Source: Rugamonas sp. A1-17
Lineage (GTDB): Bacteria; Pseudomonadota; Gammaproteobacteria; Burkholderiales; Burkholderiaceae_D
DNA length: 64,000 bases
Reading direction: 5' to 3'
NCBI GenBank assembly: GCA_025548565.1
Contig: JAJLPB010000015.1
Location: forward strand, 124,001 to 188,000
Each line of letters opens with the position of its first letter. Within the stretch, counting starts at the first letter, position 1. Positions 35,167 to 45,870 of the stretch are shown here, in pieces. Position numbers and translations under genes: made by a program. Under the pieces are notes generated by a model. It made no database searches. It was not told the origin of the DNA and saw only the letters and a program-made list of their open reading frames with translations.

Positions 35167-37365
35167 TCAGCATGGCGCGACGCGCGGCAGCCGCAGGGTG
35201 ACCGTGGTGCCGGCCTCCGGTGTGCTGATGGTCTCGATGCGTCCGCCCAGCACGCCCGTGACGATGTTGTGCGTGATGTACAGGCCCAGGCCGGAACCGC
35301 CGGCGCCGAGCCGGGTGGTGAAGAAGGGATCGTAGATGCGCGACAGGTTGGCGGCCGGGATGCCGACGCCGTTGTCGCCGACCGAGACGGCGATCTCGCC
35401 GTTGCCGATGTCCTGGGCGCGGATCGTGATGGTGCCTTGCGTGCGGCCCTCGAAGGCATGGACGATGCAGTTGTCGATCAGGTTTTCCAGCGCCTGGCTC
35501 AACGGGCCGGGATAGCTGTCGAGCTCCAGCCAGTGTTCGACTTCCTCCACCAGTTCCAGTCCGCGCTGCCGGACGTCGGCCTGCCTGGCCTGCAGCAGCT
35601 GCGCCACCAGGTCGCCCAGCACGAAGCGGCAGCGCTGCGAGCTGGTGTTGTCGACCGCGATGCGGCGGAAGCTGTCCACCAGCGCGGCCGCGCGTTTCAG
35701 GTTGCGCAGCACGACGTCGTCGGCGTCGGCGGCCTGTTGCAGATACTCGGCCAGCACCGAGCGCCGCAGGCCGCTGTCCAGGTCGCGCCGCAGCGCCTCC
35801 GTGCGTTCGCTCATGCTGCCGGCCATGGTCAGGCAGTTGCCGATCGGCGTGTTCAGCTCGTGGGCCACGCCGGCCACCAGCGCGCCCAGCGCCGCCAGCT
35901 TATCGCGCCGCACCAGCTCCTCCTGCGTCATGCTGAGGTTCTCCAGCGCGGTCGACAGCTCCTCGTTGGCGTGCTCGGCGTCCTCCTTGGCGCGCTGCAG
36001 CTCGGCGGTGCGGGCCTGCACCAGCTCCTCCAGATGCTCGCGGTGGCGCACCAGCTCGGCCTCGCGCCGGGTGCTGGCGATGGCGATGCCGGCCAGGTGG
36101 GTGGCGGCCTTGATCAGCTGGCGGTCCTCCTTGGTCGGGCTGCGCGATTCGAGGTAGTACATGGCGAAGCTGCCCAGCACGGTGCCGGGATCGAGCAGGA
36201 TCGGCATGGCCCAGCAGGCGCGCAGGCCGTATTGCAGGGCGGTCTCCTTGTAGGGCGCCCACAGCGGATCGTTGAGGATGTCGCTGACCACCACGGTCTC
36301 CTTGCGGTGCACGGCGGTCCCGCAGGAGCCTGCGACCGGACCCGACGGCAGGCCGTCGACGGTTGCCAGGTAGGCGGCCGGCAGGCTGGGGCCGGCGGCC
36401 ACCTGCAGCGTGACGCCGTCCGGCGCCACCAGCATCACCGAGCACAGCACCGGCGGCGCCTGGGCTTCGATCAGGCGCGCCAGCTGTTCCAGCGTGTCCT
36501 TCAGCGGCGCGCCGCGCGCGATCATTTCCAGCACCAGGTTCTTGCCGTCGCGTAGCTCCTCGGCCCGCTTGCGGCTGCTGACGTCGACGATGCGCACGTG
36601 CATCACCCGGTGTTCGGGCGTGTTCAGCGGCACCATGCGCAGTTCGCACGCCACCTGGCGGCCGGAACTGTGCCGCACCGTCAGCTCGAACACCTGCACG
36701 CCGCCCGCCATCACCCGGTCGACATAGCCCGCGAACGCCTCGGATGAGGCGCGGCCGTCCGGCTGGCGCGGCGGGCACAGGTCCGGCAGCCTGGCCTGCA
36801 GCAGCTCGGTTTCCGTCATGCCGAACAGCAGGCGGGTGGCGCGGTTGACGTCCAACACGCGATTGCTGCCGCGTTGCATCAGCAGGATCGCGTCCGGCGA
36901 CCCAGCCAGCATCTGGTGGTAGTTTACTTCCAGCGTCGCCATGGTCGGCAGGCCGTCCGGCGCCGGGGCCGGCGTGATCGCCTTCAGTTGCAGCAGGATT
37001 TTTTCAGCCAGGTCCTCGGTGGGGAAGGACAGCGGCAGGTAGGCGCTGACGCCGGCTTCGCGGGCGCGCTCGCGCTCCTCGGGCGAGGGCGTGGACGACA
37101 ACAGGAACAGCGGCAGCTTGCCGCCGCAGGCGTCGCGCAGGCGCCCGCACAACTCCAGCCGCGCGCTGCCGGCCAGCGCCACGTCCAGCAGGGCCAGGGC
37201 GACCTTACCGCCGGTGGCCAGCGCCAGCGCCTCGTCGCCGCGCCGCACCTGCTCGACCGCCAGGCCGTGCGGGGCCAGCATGGTCCTGAGCGTGGCGAGA
37301 TCGTAGCTCGTGTTGGTGGCTATCAACACGACGTTCGGCTGGTCGGGAGGTGACGGCTGCATCAT
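35167..37365 (-). CDS. receiver-PAS-GAF hybrid histidine kinase
   Basis: 732 residues. An N-terminal receiver-like domain (10-130) keeps Asp61 but lacks the usual acidic pair near residue 16 (LIATNTS), so it may not be phosphorylated. A PAS domain covers about 145-265 and a GAF domain about 290-435. A coiled coil (436-485) leads to the HisKA site VAHELNTPIGN (His502) and the ATPase domain (NLIDNCIVHAF, DNGVGIP, GSGLGLYI). It is soluble, with no membrane helices. The N-terminus was set at ATG 37365; upstream sequence is not domain-like. The output partner is unknown. Confidence 0.87.
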   Translation of the reverse strand: MMQPSPPDQPNVVLIATNTSYDLATLRTMLAPHGLAVEQVRRGDEALALATGGKVALALLDVALAGSARLELCGRLRDACGGKLPLFLLSSTPSPEERERAREAGVSAYLPLSFPTEDLAEKILLQLKAITPAPAPDGLPTMATLEVNYHQMLAGSPDAILLMQRGSNRVLDVNRATRLLFGMTETELLQARLPDLCPPRQPDGRASSEAFAGYVDRVMAGGVQVFELTVRHSSGRQVACELRMVPLNTPEHRVMHVRIVDVSSRKRAEELRDGKNLVLEMIARGAPLKDTLEQLARLIEAQAPPVLCSVMLVAPDGVTLQVAAGPSLPAAYLATVDGLPSGPVAGSCGTAVHRKETVVVSDILNDPLWAPYKETALQYGLRACWAMPILLDPGTVLGSFAMYYLESRSPTKEDRQLIKAATHLAGIAIASTRREAELVRHREHLEELVQARTAELQRAKEDAEHANEELSTALENLSMTQEELVRRDKLAALGALVAGVAHELNTPIGNCLTMAGSMSERTEALRRDLDSGLRRSVLAEYLQQAADADDVVLRNLKRAAALVDSFRRIAVDNTSSQRCRFVLGDLVAQLLQARQADVRQRGLELVEEVEHWLELDSYPGPLSQALENLIDNCIVHAFEGRTQGTITIRAQDIGNGEIAVSVGDNGVGIPAANLSRIYDPFFTTRLGAGGSGLGLYITHNIVTGVLGGRIETISTPEAGTTVTLRLPRVAPC

Positions 37366-37445
37366 GGGTGGGGGTATCCGCTCCGCAGTACTTGATGCAG
37401 CCAGTGTCACAGGATGGACGTTCCCGGTCAAGCCTTTCAGCAGGA

Positions 37446-37865
37446 CTAGGCCGCGTCCAGGGCGGCGGCCTCCTGCGCCTGCTGGATCAGCGGGAAATTG
37501 TCCTCGATCCAGTCGACCAGCACCTCCAGCCGTTCGGCCGCCTGGCGTCCCAGCGGCGTCAGGCTGTACTCCACGTGCGGCGGTACCACCTGCTGCGCCA
37601 CCCGCAGCACCAGGCCGTCCGTGGCCAGCGCGTCCAGCGTCTGCGCCAGCATCTTCTCGCTGACGCCGCCGATCTCCCGGCGCAGCTGGCTGAAGCGGTG
37701 GGTGCCGTCCAGCAGCACCACCAGCACCAGCACGCCCCAGCGGCTGGTGATGTGGCCCAGCACGGCGCGCGACGGGCATTCCGCCGCCAGCACGTGGGCG
37801 CGCGGGTCGCCTTGGTTGCTGGCCAGCACCTTGCGCAGCGAGCGGCTTGATTTGACTTGGTTCAT
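37446..37865 (-). CDS. HxlR-family transcriptional regulator (YtfH/QorR-like)
   Basis: 139 residues. The HxlR winged helix is clear: CPSRAVLGHITSRWGVLVLVVL, HRFSQLRREIGGVSEKMLAQTL, VPPHVEYSLTPLG. The ATG at 37865 has GGAGAG upstream. It is divergent from a ytfG-like oxidoreductase, the same layout as E. coli ytfH-ytfG, and an operator-like repeat lies between them. Such regulators respond to quinones or diamide-type thiol stress in some species. Confidence 0.9.
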   Translation of the reverse strand: MNQVKSSRSLRKVLASNQGDPRAHVLAAECPSRAVLGHITSRWGVLVLVVLLDGTHRFSQLRREIGGVSEKMLAQTLDALATDGLVLRVAQQVVPPHVEYSLTPLGRQAAERLEVLVDWIEDNFPLIQQAQEAAALDAA

Positions 37866-37891
37866 CTGGGCTCTCTCCGGTTGAATGGGGT

Positions 37892-37926
37892 ACTTACTAA
37901 TTTGTGCGTACTTACAATTAGTAAGT
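37892..37926. promoter_or_regulatory. HxlR operator between the divergent genes
   Basis: Perfect 11-bp inverted repeat ACTTACTAATT (37892-37902) and AATTAGTAAGT (37916-37926). A further TACTTAC lies between the arms (37909-37916). This fits a dimeric HxlR regulator controlling both directions. Confidence 0.7.
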
Positions 37927-37993
37927 GTAGACTCTATCATAGCACCAACCGCGCGGAAACCTCCCCGTGGCAGCCTGTTCAAAGGAGAAAAAC

Positions 37994-38842
37994 ATGATTG
38001 TCGTTACTGGTGCAAGTGGCCAACTGGGCCGTCTGGTGATTGCCCGCCTGCTGAAAACCGTTCCTGCCGCGCAGATCGTCGCCGCCGTGCGCGACGTCGC
38101 CAAGGTGGCCGACCTGGCCGCGCAAGGCGTGCAGGTGCGGCGCGCCGACTATGCCGATCCGGCCTCGCTGGACGCCGCCTTCCAGGGCGCCACCAAGGTG
38201 CTGCTGATCTCGTCTAGCGAACTGGGGCAGCGCGGCCCGCAGCACCGCAACGTCGTCGACGCCGCCGTGCGCGCCAAGGCGGGCCTGCTGGCCTACACCA
38301 GCGTGCTGCATGCGGACACGTCGCCGTTGGCACTGGCCGCCGAGCACCGTGAGACCGAGGCGGCCGTGCGCGCCTCAGGCCTGCCGTACACCTTGCTGCG
38401 CAATGGCTGGTATGTGGAGAACTACACGGGTGGTCTGGGCGGGGCGCTGGCGCATGGCGCGCTGGCCGGCGGCGCCGGGGAAGGGCGCATCTCCGCGGCG
38501 GCCCGCGCCGATTACGCCGACGCGGCGGCGGCCGTGCTGACCAGCGCCGGTCCGGTGGAGCAGGTGTATGAGCTGGCGGGCGACCAGGCGTTCACGCTGG
38601 GCGAGCTGGCGGCGGAAGTGTCGCGCCAGTCGGGCAAGCAGATCCCTTTCCACAACCTGCCGCAGCAGGATTACCGTGAGATGCTGGTGAGTGTGGGCCT
38701 GCCGGCGCCGCTGGCCGACCTGATCGCCGATTCGGATGCGCAGGCCGCCAAGGGCGCGCTGTATGACGGCAGCGGCACGCTGGGCAAGCTGATCGGCCGC
38801 CCGACCATCTCGCTGGCGGACGCCGTCAAAGCGGCGCTGTAA
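37994..38842 (+). CDS. NAD(P)H:quinone oxidoreductase-like SDR protein (YtfG/QorB-like)
   Basis: A 282-residue NmrA/atypical-SDR protein. The nucleotide-binding motif TGASGQLGRLV begins at residue 5. ALAAEHRETEAAVRASGLPY and LLRNGWYVENY match the YtfG group, which reduces quinones with NADPH. AAAGGAG precedes the ATG at 37994 by 9 bases. It is divergent from the HxlR gene and followed by a bidirectional terminator shared with tRNA-Leu copy 1. Confidence 0.85.
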   Translation: MIVVTGASGQLGRLVIARLLKTVPAAQIVAAVRDVAKVADLAAQGVQVRRADYADPASLDAAFQGATKVLLISSSELGQRGPQHRNVVDAAVRAKAGLLAYTSVLHADTSPLALAAEHRETEAAVRASGLPYTLLRNGWYVENYTGGLGGALAHGALAGGAGEGRISAAARADYADAAAAVLTSAGPVEQVYELAGDQAFTLGELAAEVSRQSGKQIPFHNLPQQDYREMLVSVGLPAPLADLIADSDAQAAKGALYDGSGTLGKLIGRPTISLADAVKAAL

Positions 38843-38846
38843 TGAA

Positions 38847-38885
38847 AAAAGCCTCCATCTGCTTTTCAGCTCGATGGAGGCTTTT
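38847..38885. terminator. bidirectional terminator between ytfG-like gene and tRNA-Leu copy 1
   Basis: 13-bp stem (38847-38859 with 38873-38885), A-run on one side and T-run on the other. It ends the oxidoreductase gene on plus and tRNA-Leu copy 1 on minus. Confidence 0.8.
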
Positions 38886-38897
38886 CGCGGAATTCTA

Positions 38898-38982
38898 TGG
38901 TGCCCACGGAGGGACTCGAACCCCCACACCTTGCGGCACATGGACCTGAACCATGCGCGTCTACCAATTCCGCCACGTGGGC
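38898..38982 (-). tRNA. tRNA-Leu (anticodon CAG), copy 1
   Basis: 85-base cloverleaf including CCA. Acceptor GCCCACG/CGTGGGC. Anticodon loop TTCAGGT closed by CATGG/CCATG gives CAG. Long variable arm typical of leucine tRNA. Upstream DNA is nearly identical to that of copy 3. Confidence 0.97.
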
Positions 38983-39100
38983 ACTGTTACTGCTTTTCTG
39001 CTGCGTGTTCTGCAACAGAGGCCCGAATCTTAAAGGAGGGCGGCTACCCCGTCAATAGAGATCTCGTGCTTTTATGAAATAATTTCCGGCACTGACAATG

Positions 39101-39143
39101 AAAAAAGCCTCCATCTGCTTTTCAGCTCGATGGAGGCTTTTTT
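39101..39143. terminator. terminator of tRNA-Leu copy 2
   Basis: Perfect 15-bp stem (39101-39115 with 39129-39143), same loop as at copy 1, with six A and six T at the ends. Confidence 0.8.
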
Positions 39144-39154
39144 GCGGAATTCTG

Positions 39155-39239
39155 TGGTGCCCACGGAGGGACTCGAACCCCCACACCTTGCGGCACATGG
39201 ACCTGAACCATGCGCGTCTACCAATTCCGCCACGTGGGC
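39155..39239 (-). tRNA. tRNA-Leu (anticodon CAG), copy 2
   Basis: Identical in sequence to copy 1 over the 85-base mature region. It starts 257 bases after copy 1. Confidence 0.97.
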
Positions 39240-39349
39240 ACTGTACTGCTTGCTACTCTCTGCCGCGTGTTCTGCAACAGAGGCAGCATCATGCCGCATG
39301 GCGGCGGCGCCGTCAAGGGCGGGGCGTAAAATAGGGGCCCCGTAATGAA

Positions 39350-39388
39350 AAAAGCCCCCATCTGCTTTTCAGCTCGATGGAGGCTTTT
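39350..39388. terminator. terminator of tRNA-Leu copy 3
   Basis: Same hairpin, with one internal mismatch (GCCCCCATC against GATGGAGGC). The variant is shared with copy 4. Confidence 0.75.
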
Positions 39389-39400
39389 CGCGGAATTCTG

Positions 39401-39485
39401 TGGTGCCCACGGAGGGACTCGAACCCCCACACCTTGCGGCACATGGACCTGAACCATGCGCGTCTACCAATTCCGCCACGTGGGC
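39401..39485 (-). tRNA. tRNA-Leu (anticodon CAG), copy 3
   Basis: Identical to copies 1 and 2. It lies 246 bases after copy 2. The kinase gene follows at 39687. Confidence 0.97.
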
Positions 39486-39686
39486 ACTGTTACTGCTTTT
39501 CTGCTGCGTGTTCTGCAACAGAGGCCAGAATCATAGGGGAGTGGCGCGCCCGCGTCAAGGACGAAATGCTGATTTTTGATAAAGATTGCAGAAAGCCGCA
39601 GCGCAGATTTGCTGCTTGCTTGTTTGCTCACACTTTCGTAAGCTCCTGAGTGCTGGTGCCGTCATCTGAGACCAAGGAGGTAGGCC

Positions 39687-41282
<1,596 letters not shown>

Positions 41283-41287
41283 CAATG

Positions 41288-41330
41288 AAAAAAGCCCCCA
41301 TCTGCTTTTCAGCTCGATGGAGGCTTTTTT
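41288..41330. terminator. terminator of kinase gene and tRNA-Leu copy 4
   Basis: Same hairpin with the copy-3 type mismatch, beginning 6 bases after the kinase stop. It can end the kinase transcript on plus and tRNA-Leu copy 4 on minus. Confidence 0.8.
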
Positions 41331-41340
41331 GCGGAATTTG

Positions 41341-41425
41341 TGGTGCCCACGGAGGGACTCGAACCCCCACACCTTGCGGCACATGGACCTGAACCATGCG
41401 CGTCTACCAATTCCGCCACGTGGGC
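41341..41425 (-). tRNA. tRNA-Leu (anticodon CAG), copy 4
   Basis: Identical to the other three copies. Unlike them it has a different upstream region with a perfect TATAAT on the minus strand at 41451-41456. Confidence 0.97.
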
Positions 41426-41783
41426 ACTGATGCTTCTCAACAACTCTGCTATTATAGCGACGGGGAGAGTTTCGCGCCAGATGAACTTTCGTTCCATACT
41501 GCACATCAACCCTGTCTAGCAGCCTGTATTTCTACAAACCCTCGCTTTGCCGCCGTTTTTCAACGTTGTCGCTGCGAGAGACCAAGATTATAGAGGAATT
41601 TTGCGGGATGTCAAATGGCCCGACTTAAAAAATCCGCCGGAATTCGCAACGTCGGCCGCAAATTAGTCAATCAGGGCGTTTCCAAGTACACTACGCCTGT
41701 CGTCGTGTCATATATATGCACCTGACGATTTTGCCAGGCCGGATTTCCTCTGAACACTGTCAATAATAACTACAGAAATACTT
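41426..41783. other. 358-bp intergenic region before rnr
   Basis: Contains the upstream region of tRNA-Leu copy 4 (minus-strand TATAAT at 41451-41456) and presumably the rnr promoter. GC falls toward the right end. No open frame of quality and no further RNA gene was seen. Confidence 0.5.
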
Positions 41784-44240
41784 TTGAACCAATCTACCCA
41801 TACCATTCCCAGCCGGGAGGAAATTCTCGGCATCTTCCGCAGCGCCAAGGCGCCGCTCGATCTGCGCGCACTGTCGAAGTCGCTGAAGGTCGCGACCGAG
41901 GCCCAGGCCGTGTTGTCGCGCCGCCTGAACGCCATGCAACGCGACGGCCAGATCATCTCCGACGACAGCGGCCACTTTTCGCTGGCCACCGAAACCGGCT
42001 TCATCTCCGGCCGCGTCAGCAGCCATAAGGACGGCTTCGGTTTCGTGATCCCGGACGAGCCGGGCGAGGACCTGTTCCTGCCTGAGAAGGAAATGCAGAA
42101 AGTGCTGCATGGCGACCGCGTGCTGGCCAAGGTCATCGGCGTCGATCGCCGCGGCCGCCCGGAAGGCACCATCGTCGAAGTGGTGCAGCGCGCCAACACC
42201 CACATCATCGGCCGCCTGTTGAACGAAAACGGCGCCTGGATCGTCGCGCCGGAAGACCAGCGCATCGCCCAGGACATCCTGGTCGAAGGCTCGATCGGCA
42301 AGGCCAAGTCGGGCCAGGTCGTCAGCGTCGAATTGACCGAGCAGCCGATGCGCTTCAAGCAGCCGGTCGGCAAAATCGTTGAAATCCTGGGCTCGCTGGA
42401 CGACCCCGGCATGGAAATTGAAATCGCCGTGCGCAAGTTCGGCGTGCCGCATGTGTTCTCGGACGCCGCGCTCAAGCAGGCCAACAAGTTGCCGGACCAC
42501 GTGCGCGACGCCGACCTGGGCGACCGCGTCGACCTGCGCGACGTGCCGATGGTCACCATCGACGGCGAAGACGCGCGCGACTTCGATGACGCGGTCTACT
42601 GCGAGCCGGTCAAGATCGGCCGCACCAACGCCTACCGCCTGATCGTCGCGATTGCCGACGTCAGCCACTACGTCAAGCCGAACGACGCGCTCGACGCCGA
42701 CGCGCTCGAGCGCAGCACCTCGGTCTACTTCCCGCGCCGCGTGATTCCGATGCTGCCCGAGAAGCTGTCCAACGGCCTGTGCTCGCTGAACCCGGCGGTC
42801 GACCGTTTGACCCTGGTGTGCGACGCCGTCGTCACCGCCAAGGGCGAGATCAAGGCCTACCAGTTCTATCCGGCCGTGATCCATTCGGCCGCGCGCCTGA
42901 CCTACACCGAAGTGGCCGACATCCTCGGCAACACCAAGGGCCCCGAGGCCGCGCGCCGTCCAGGCATCGTGCCGCACCTGCTGAACCTGTACGAGGTGTA
43001 CCACGCGCTGCTGAAGGCGCGCACCGAACGCGGCGCGATCGACTTCGAGACCACCGAGACCTACATCGTCTGCAACCCGTCCGGCAAGATCGAGAAGATC
43101 ATCCCGCGCACCCGCAACGACGCCCACAAGCTGATCGAAGAATGCATGTTGACCGCCAACGTCTGCGCGGCCGACCTGCTGATCCGCCACAAGCATCCCG
43201 GCACCTACCGCATCCACGCCAGCCCGACCGCTGAAAAGCTCAAGCAGGTGCGCACCTTCCTCAAGCAGGTCGGTCTGAACCTGAACGGCGGCGACAAGCC
43301 GACCGCCGGCGACTACGCCGCGCTGATGAAGCAGGTCAAGGAGCGTCCGGACGCGTCGCTGCTGCAGACCATGCTGCTGCGCTCGATGCAGCAGGCGGTC
43401 TACTCGCCCGACAACATCGGCCACTTCGGCCTGGCGTACGAGGCCTATGCCCACTTCACCAGCCCGATCCGCCGCTATCCGGACTTGCTGACGCACCGCG
43501 CCATCAAGGCCATCCTGCTGGGTAAGAAGTACGAGCCGAAAGTGGCCAGCACCAGCGTGCTGAACACCAACGTCTCGAACGCCACCCGCAAGCAGCAGGC
43601 CAAGGACAAGGCTGAGGGCAAAGAGAAAAAAGCCGTCGACCTGACCGTGTGGGACGCGCTGGGCGTGCACTGCTCGGCCAACGAGCGCCGCGCCGATGAA
43701 GCGTCGCGCGACGTCGAAGCCTGGCTCAAGTGCTACTTCATGCAGGACAAGCTGGGCGAGGAATTCACCGGCATCATCACCGGCGTGACCACCTTCGGCA
43801 TCTTCGTGCAGCTGGACCAATTGTTTGTCGAAGGCCTGGTGCACGTGACCGACCTCGGCGCCGATTACTTCCAGTACGACGACGCCCGCCACGAACTGCG
43901 CGGCGAACGCACCGGCAAGAAGTTCCAGCTGACCGACCGCGTCAGCGTGCAAGTGGTGCGCGTGGACCTGGAAGCGCGCAAGATCGACCTGCGCCTGGCC
44001 GGAGCCGATGCACCGCCGCCGCGCGCCGAGAAGGGCGACGCGCCGTCCAAAGACCGCAAGACCAACATCAAGCCTGGTCCGGCCGTGCCGAAAGCGCAGC
44101 CTGCCAAGGCCGTCGCCAAGCCGGCCGCGGCCAAGCCCGCCGCCAAGTCGCGCGGCGGACGCAAGACTAATGCCGGGGCGGCTGCTCCGGTAGCACCCCG
44201 AGCAGCGAAGACTGTCTCAAAAAGTAAAAAGAAGCGATAA
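41784..44240 (+). CDS. rnr: ribonuclease R
   Basis: An 818-residue 3'-5' exoribonuclease that degrades structured RNA and takes part in trans-translation quality control. Order: N-terminal HTH (PLDLRALSKSLKV), cold-shock domains (GRVSSHKDGFGFVIPD), RNB catalytic domain (TIDGEDARDFDDAVY, HFTSPIRRYPDLLTHR), S1 domain (FTGIITGVTTFGIFVQL) and a Lys/Ala-rich basic tail. The start is a TTG with no strong ribosome site; no better in-frame ATG was found upstream. The next gene begins right after the stop. Confidence 0.95.
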   Translation: MNQSTHTIPSREEILGIFRSAKAPLDLRALSKSLKVATEAQAVLSRRLNAMQRDGQIISDDSGHFSLATETGFISGRVSSHKDGFGFVIPDEPGEDLFLPEKEMQKVLHGDRVLAKVIGVDRRGRPEGTIVEVVQRANTHIIGRLLNENGAWIVAPEDQRIAQDILVEGSIGKAKSGQVVSVELTEQPMRFKQPVGKIVEILGSLDDPGMEIEIAVRKFGVPHVFSDAALKQANKLPDHVRDADLGDRVDLRDVPMVTIDGEDARDFDDAVYCEPVKIGRTNAYRLIVAIADVSHYVKPNDALDADALERSTSVYFPRRVIPMLPEKLSNGLCSLNPAVDRLTLVCDAVVTAKGEIKAYQFYPAVIHSAARLTYTEVADILGNTKGPEAARRPGIVPHLLNLYEVYHALLKARTERGAIDFETTETYIVCNPSGKIEKIIPRTRNDAHKLIEECMLTANVCAADLLIRHKHPGTYRIHASPTAEKLKQVRTFLKQVGLNLNGGDKPTAGDYAALMKQVKERPDASLLQTMLLRSMQQAVYSPDNIGHFGLAYEAYAHFTSPIRRYPDLLTHRAIKAILLGKKYEPKVASTSVLNTNVSNATRKQQAKDKAEGKEKKAVDLTVWDALGVHCSANERRADEASRDVEAWLKCYFMQDKLGEEFTGIITGVTTFGIFVQLDQLFVEGLVHVTDLGADYFQYDDARHELRGERTGKKFQLTDRVSVQVVRVDLEARKIDLRLAGADAPPPRAEKGDAPSKDRKTNIKPGPAVPKAQPAKAVAKPAAAKPAAKSRGGRKTNAGAAAPVAPRAAKTVSKSKKKR

Positions 44241-44987
44241 ATGAGTAAGAATAAAATGATTTTTGGTTTCCACGCCGTGACCTCGCGTTTGCGTCATGAG
44301 GCTTCGTCCGTGGAAGAGATTTTTGTCGACATGGGGCGCGATGACCGCCGCATGAAGGACCTGATCGCCAACGCCAAGGCGGCCGGCGTGCGCGTGATGC
44401 CGGTTGACTCGGCCCGCCTCGACAAGATCGTCGGCACCCGCCGCCACCAGGGCGTGATCGCGTTCGCGTCGCAGCTGGCGCTGGCGCGCAACCTGGACGA
44501 ACTGTTGGACGCCATCGAAGGCCCGCCGCTGCTGCTGGTCCTGGACGGCATCACCGATCCGCACAACCTGGGCGCCTGCCTGCGCGTGGCCGACGGCGTC
44601 GGCGCGCACGCGGTGATCGTGCCGAAGGACCGCGCGGTGGGCCTGAACGCCACCGCCGCCAAGGTCGCCAGCGGCGCGGCCGAGACCGTGCCATACATCA
44701 CCGTCACCAACCTGGCGCGCACCTTGCGCGACCTGAAGGACCGCGACATCTGGCTGATCGGCACCTCCGACGACGGCGAGAAGGGCCTGTACGAAGCCGA
44801 CTTCACCGGCCCGACCGCGCTGGTCATGGGCTCGGAAGGCGAGGGCATGCGCCGCCTGACGCGCGAGACCTGCGACATGCTGGTCAGCATTCCAATGTTC
44901 GGCTCGGTCGAGAGCTTGAACGTTTCCGTCGCATCCGGCGTCTGTCTGTACGAGGCACGCCGCCAGCGTATCGCCAAAGAGATCTAA
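44241..44987 (+). CDS. rlmB: 23S rRNA (guanosine(2251)-2'-O)-methyltransferase
   Basis: A 248-residue SpoU-family enzyme that 2'-O-methylates G2251 of 23S rRNA with SAM. N-terminal substrate-binding domain ([10 protein letters not shown]), then the three SpoU motifs: [28 protein letters not shown] and [15 protein letters not shown]. It directly follows rnr, the usual rnr-rlmB pair, and is followed by a likely terminator. Confidence 0.95.
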   Translation: MSKNKMIFGFHAVTSRLRHEASSVEEIFVDMGRDDRRMKDLIANAKAAGVRVMPVDSARLDKIVGTRRHQGVIAFASQLALARNLDELLDAIEGPPLLLVLDGITDPHNLGACLRVADGVGAHAVIVPKDRAVGLNATAAKVASGAAETVPYITVTNLARTLRDLKDRDIWLIGTSDDGEKGLYEADFTGPTALVMGSEGEGMRRLTRETCDMLVSIPMFGSVESLNVSVASGVCLYEARRQRIAKEI

Positions 44988-44995
44988 GCGATACG

Positions 44996-45032
44996 ACCAG
45001 CCGGCGGCCTGCTACGAGGGCCGCTGGTTTTC
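44996..45032 (+). terminator. probable terminator after rlmB
   Basis: ACCAGC (44996-45001) pairs with GCTGGT (45023-45028), with an inner GGCC/GGCC stem and a bulge, followed by a short T-run and C-run. Confidence 0.5.
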
Positions 45033-45112
45033 CCCCCCCTGCAAGCCGCTTCCCAGCAACCACCGACCGAATACGCTACCATGAGCGTTTCAGTTGCAAT
45101 ACCGTACACCCC

Positions 45113-45859
45113 ATGTTCCATCACCTGCGCCAAGACATCAACAGCATCATCGAACGCGACCCCGCGGCCCGCAACGCCTGGGAAGTGCTGACCTGCTACC
45201 CCGGCCTGCAAGCCATCGTCATGCACCGCTGGGCGCACTGGTGCTGGACGCACAAGATGAAATGGCTGGGGCGCTTCATCTCCTACCTGGCGCGCATCGT
45301 CACCGGCATCGAGATCCACCCCGGCGCCACCATCGGCCGCCGCGTGTTCATCGACCACGGCTTCGGCGTGGTGATCGGCGAGACCGCCGAAGTGGGCGAC
45401 GACTGCACCATCTACCAGGGCGTGACCCTGGGCGGCACCTCGTTGCACACCGGCGCCAAGCGCCATCCGACGCTGGCGCGCGGCGTCATCGTCGGCGCCG
45501 GCGCCAAGGTGCTGGGCGGTTTCACGGTGGGCGAGTACGCCAAGGTCGGCTCCAACGCCGTGCTGTTGAAGCCGGTGCCGCCGGGCGCCACGGCGGTCGG
45601 CAATCCGGCGCACATCGTACAGAAAGAGCCGGCCTCGGCGGTCAGCGCCACGGCCAACCTGTTCAGCGCCTACGGCGTCACGCCGAACGGCGACGACCCG
45701 CTGTCGAAGGCGCTGCACGGGTTGATCAACCACGCGGTCAAGCAGGAAGAGCAGATCGAACGCATCCTCGCCACCATGAAGGCGGCGGGCTTGCACTGTC
45801 AGGGCGTGCCCGACTGTGATAAATTGAATTCAGACCAACTCAACAAACTCGTTGAATAA
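45113..45859 (+). CDS. cysE: serine O-acetyltransferase
   Basis: 248 residues. Makes O-acetylserine from serine and acetyl-CoA, the committed step of cysteine synthesis. N-terminal helical region (AVMHRWAHW-like AIVMHRWAHWCW), then left-handed beta-helix hexapeptide repeats (IEIHPGATIGRRVFIDHG, VVIGETAEVGDDCTIYQG) with the catalytic His/Asp pairs. The C-terminal tail is longer than in minimal SATs. It is followed 11 bases later by yceH, probably in one transcript. Confidence 0.95.
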   Translation: MFHHLRQDINSIIERDPAARNAWEVLTCYPGLQAIVMHRWAHWCWTHKMKWLGRFISYLARIVTGIEIHPGATIGRRVFIDHGFGVVIGETAEVGDDCTIYQGVTLGGTSLHTGAKRHPTLARGVIVGAGAKVLGGFTVGEYAKVGSNAVLLKPVPPGATAVGNPAHIVQKEPASAVSATANLFSAYGVTPNGDDPLSKALHGLINHAVKQEEQIERILATMKAAGLHCQGVPDCDKLNSDQLNKLVE

Positions 45860-45870
45860 GGATGCCGCAT

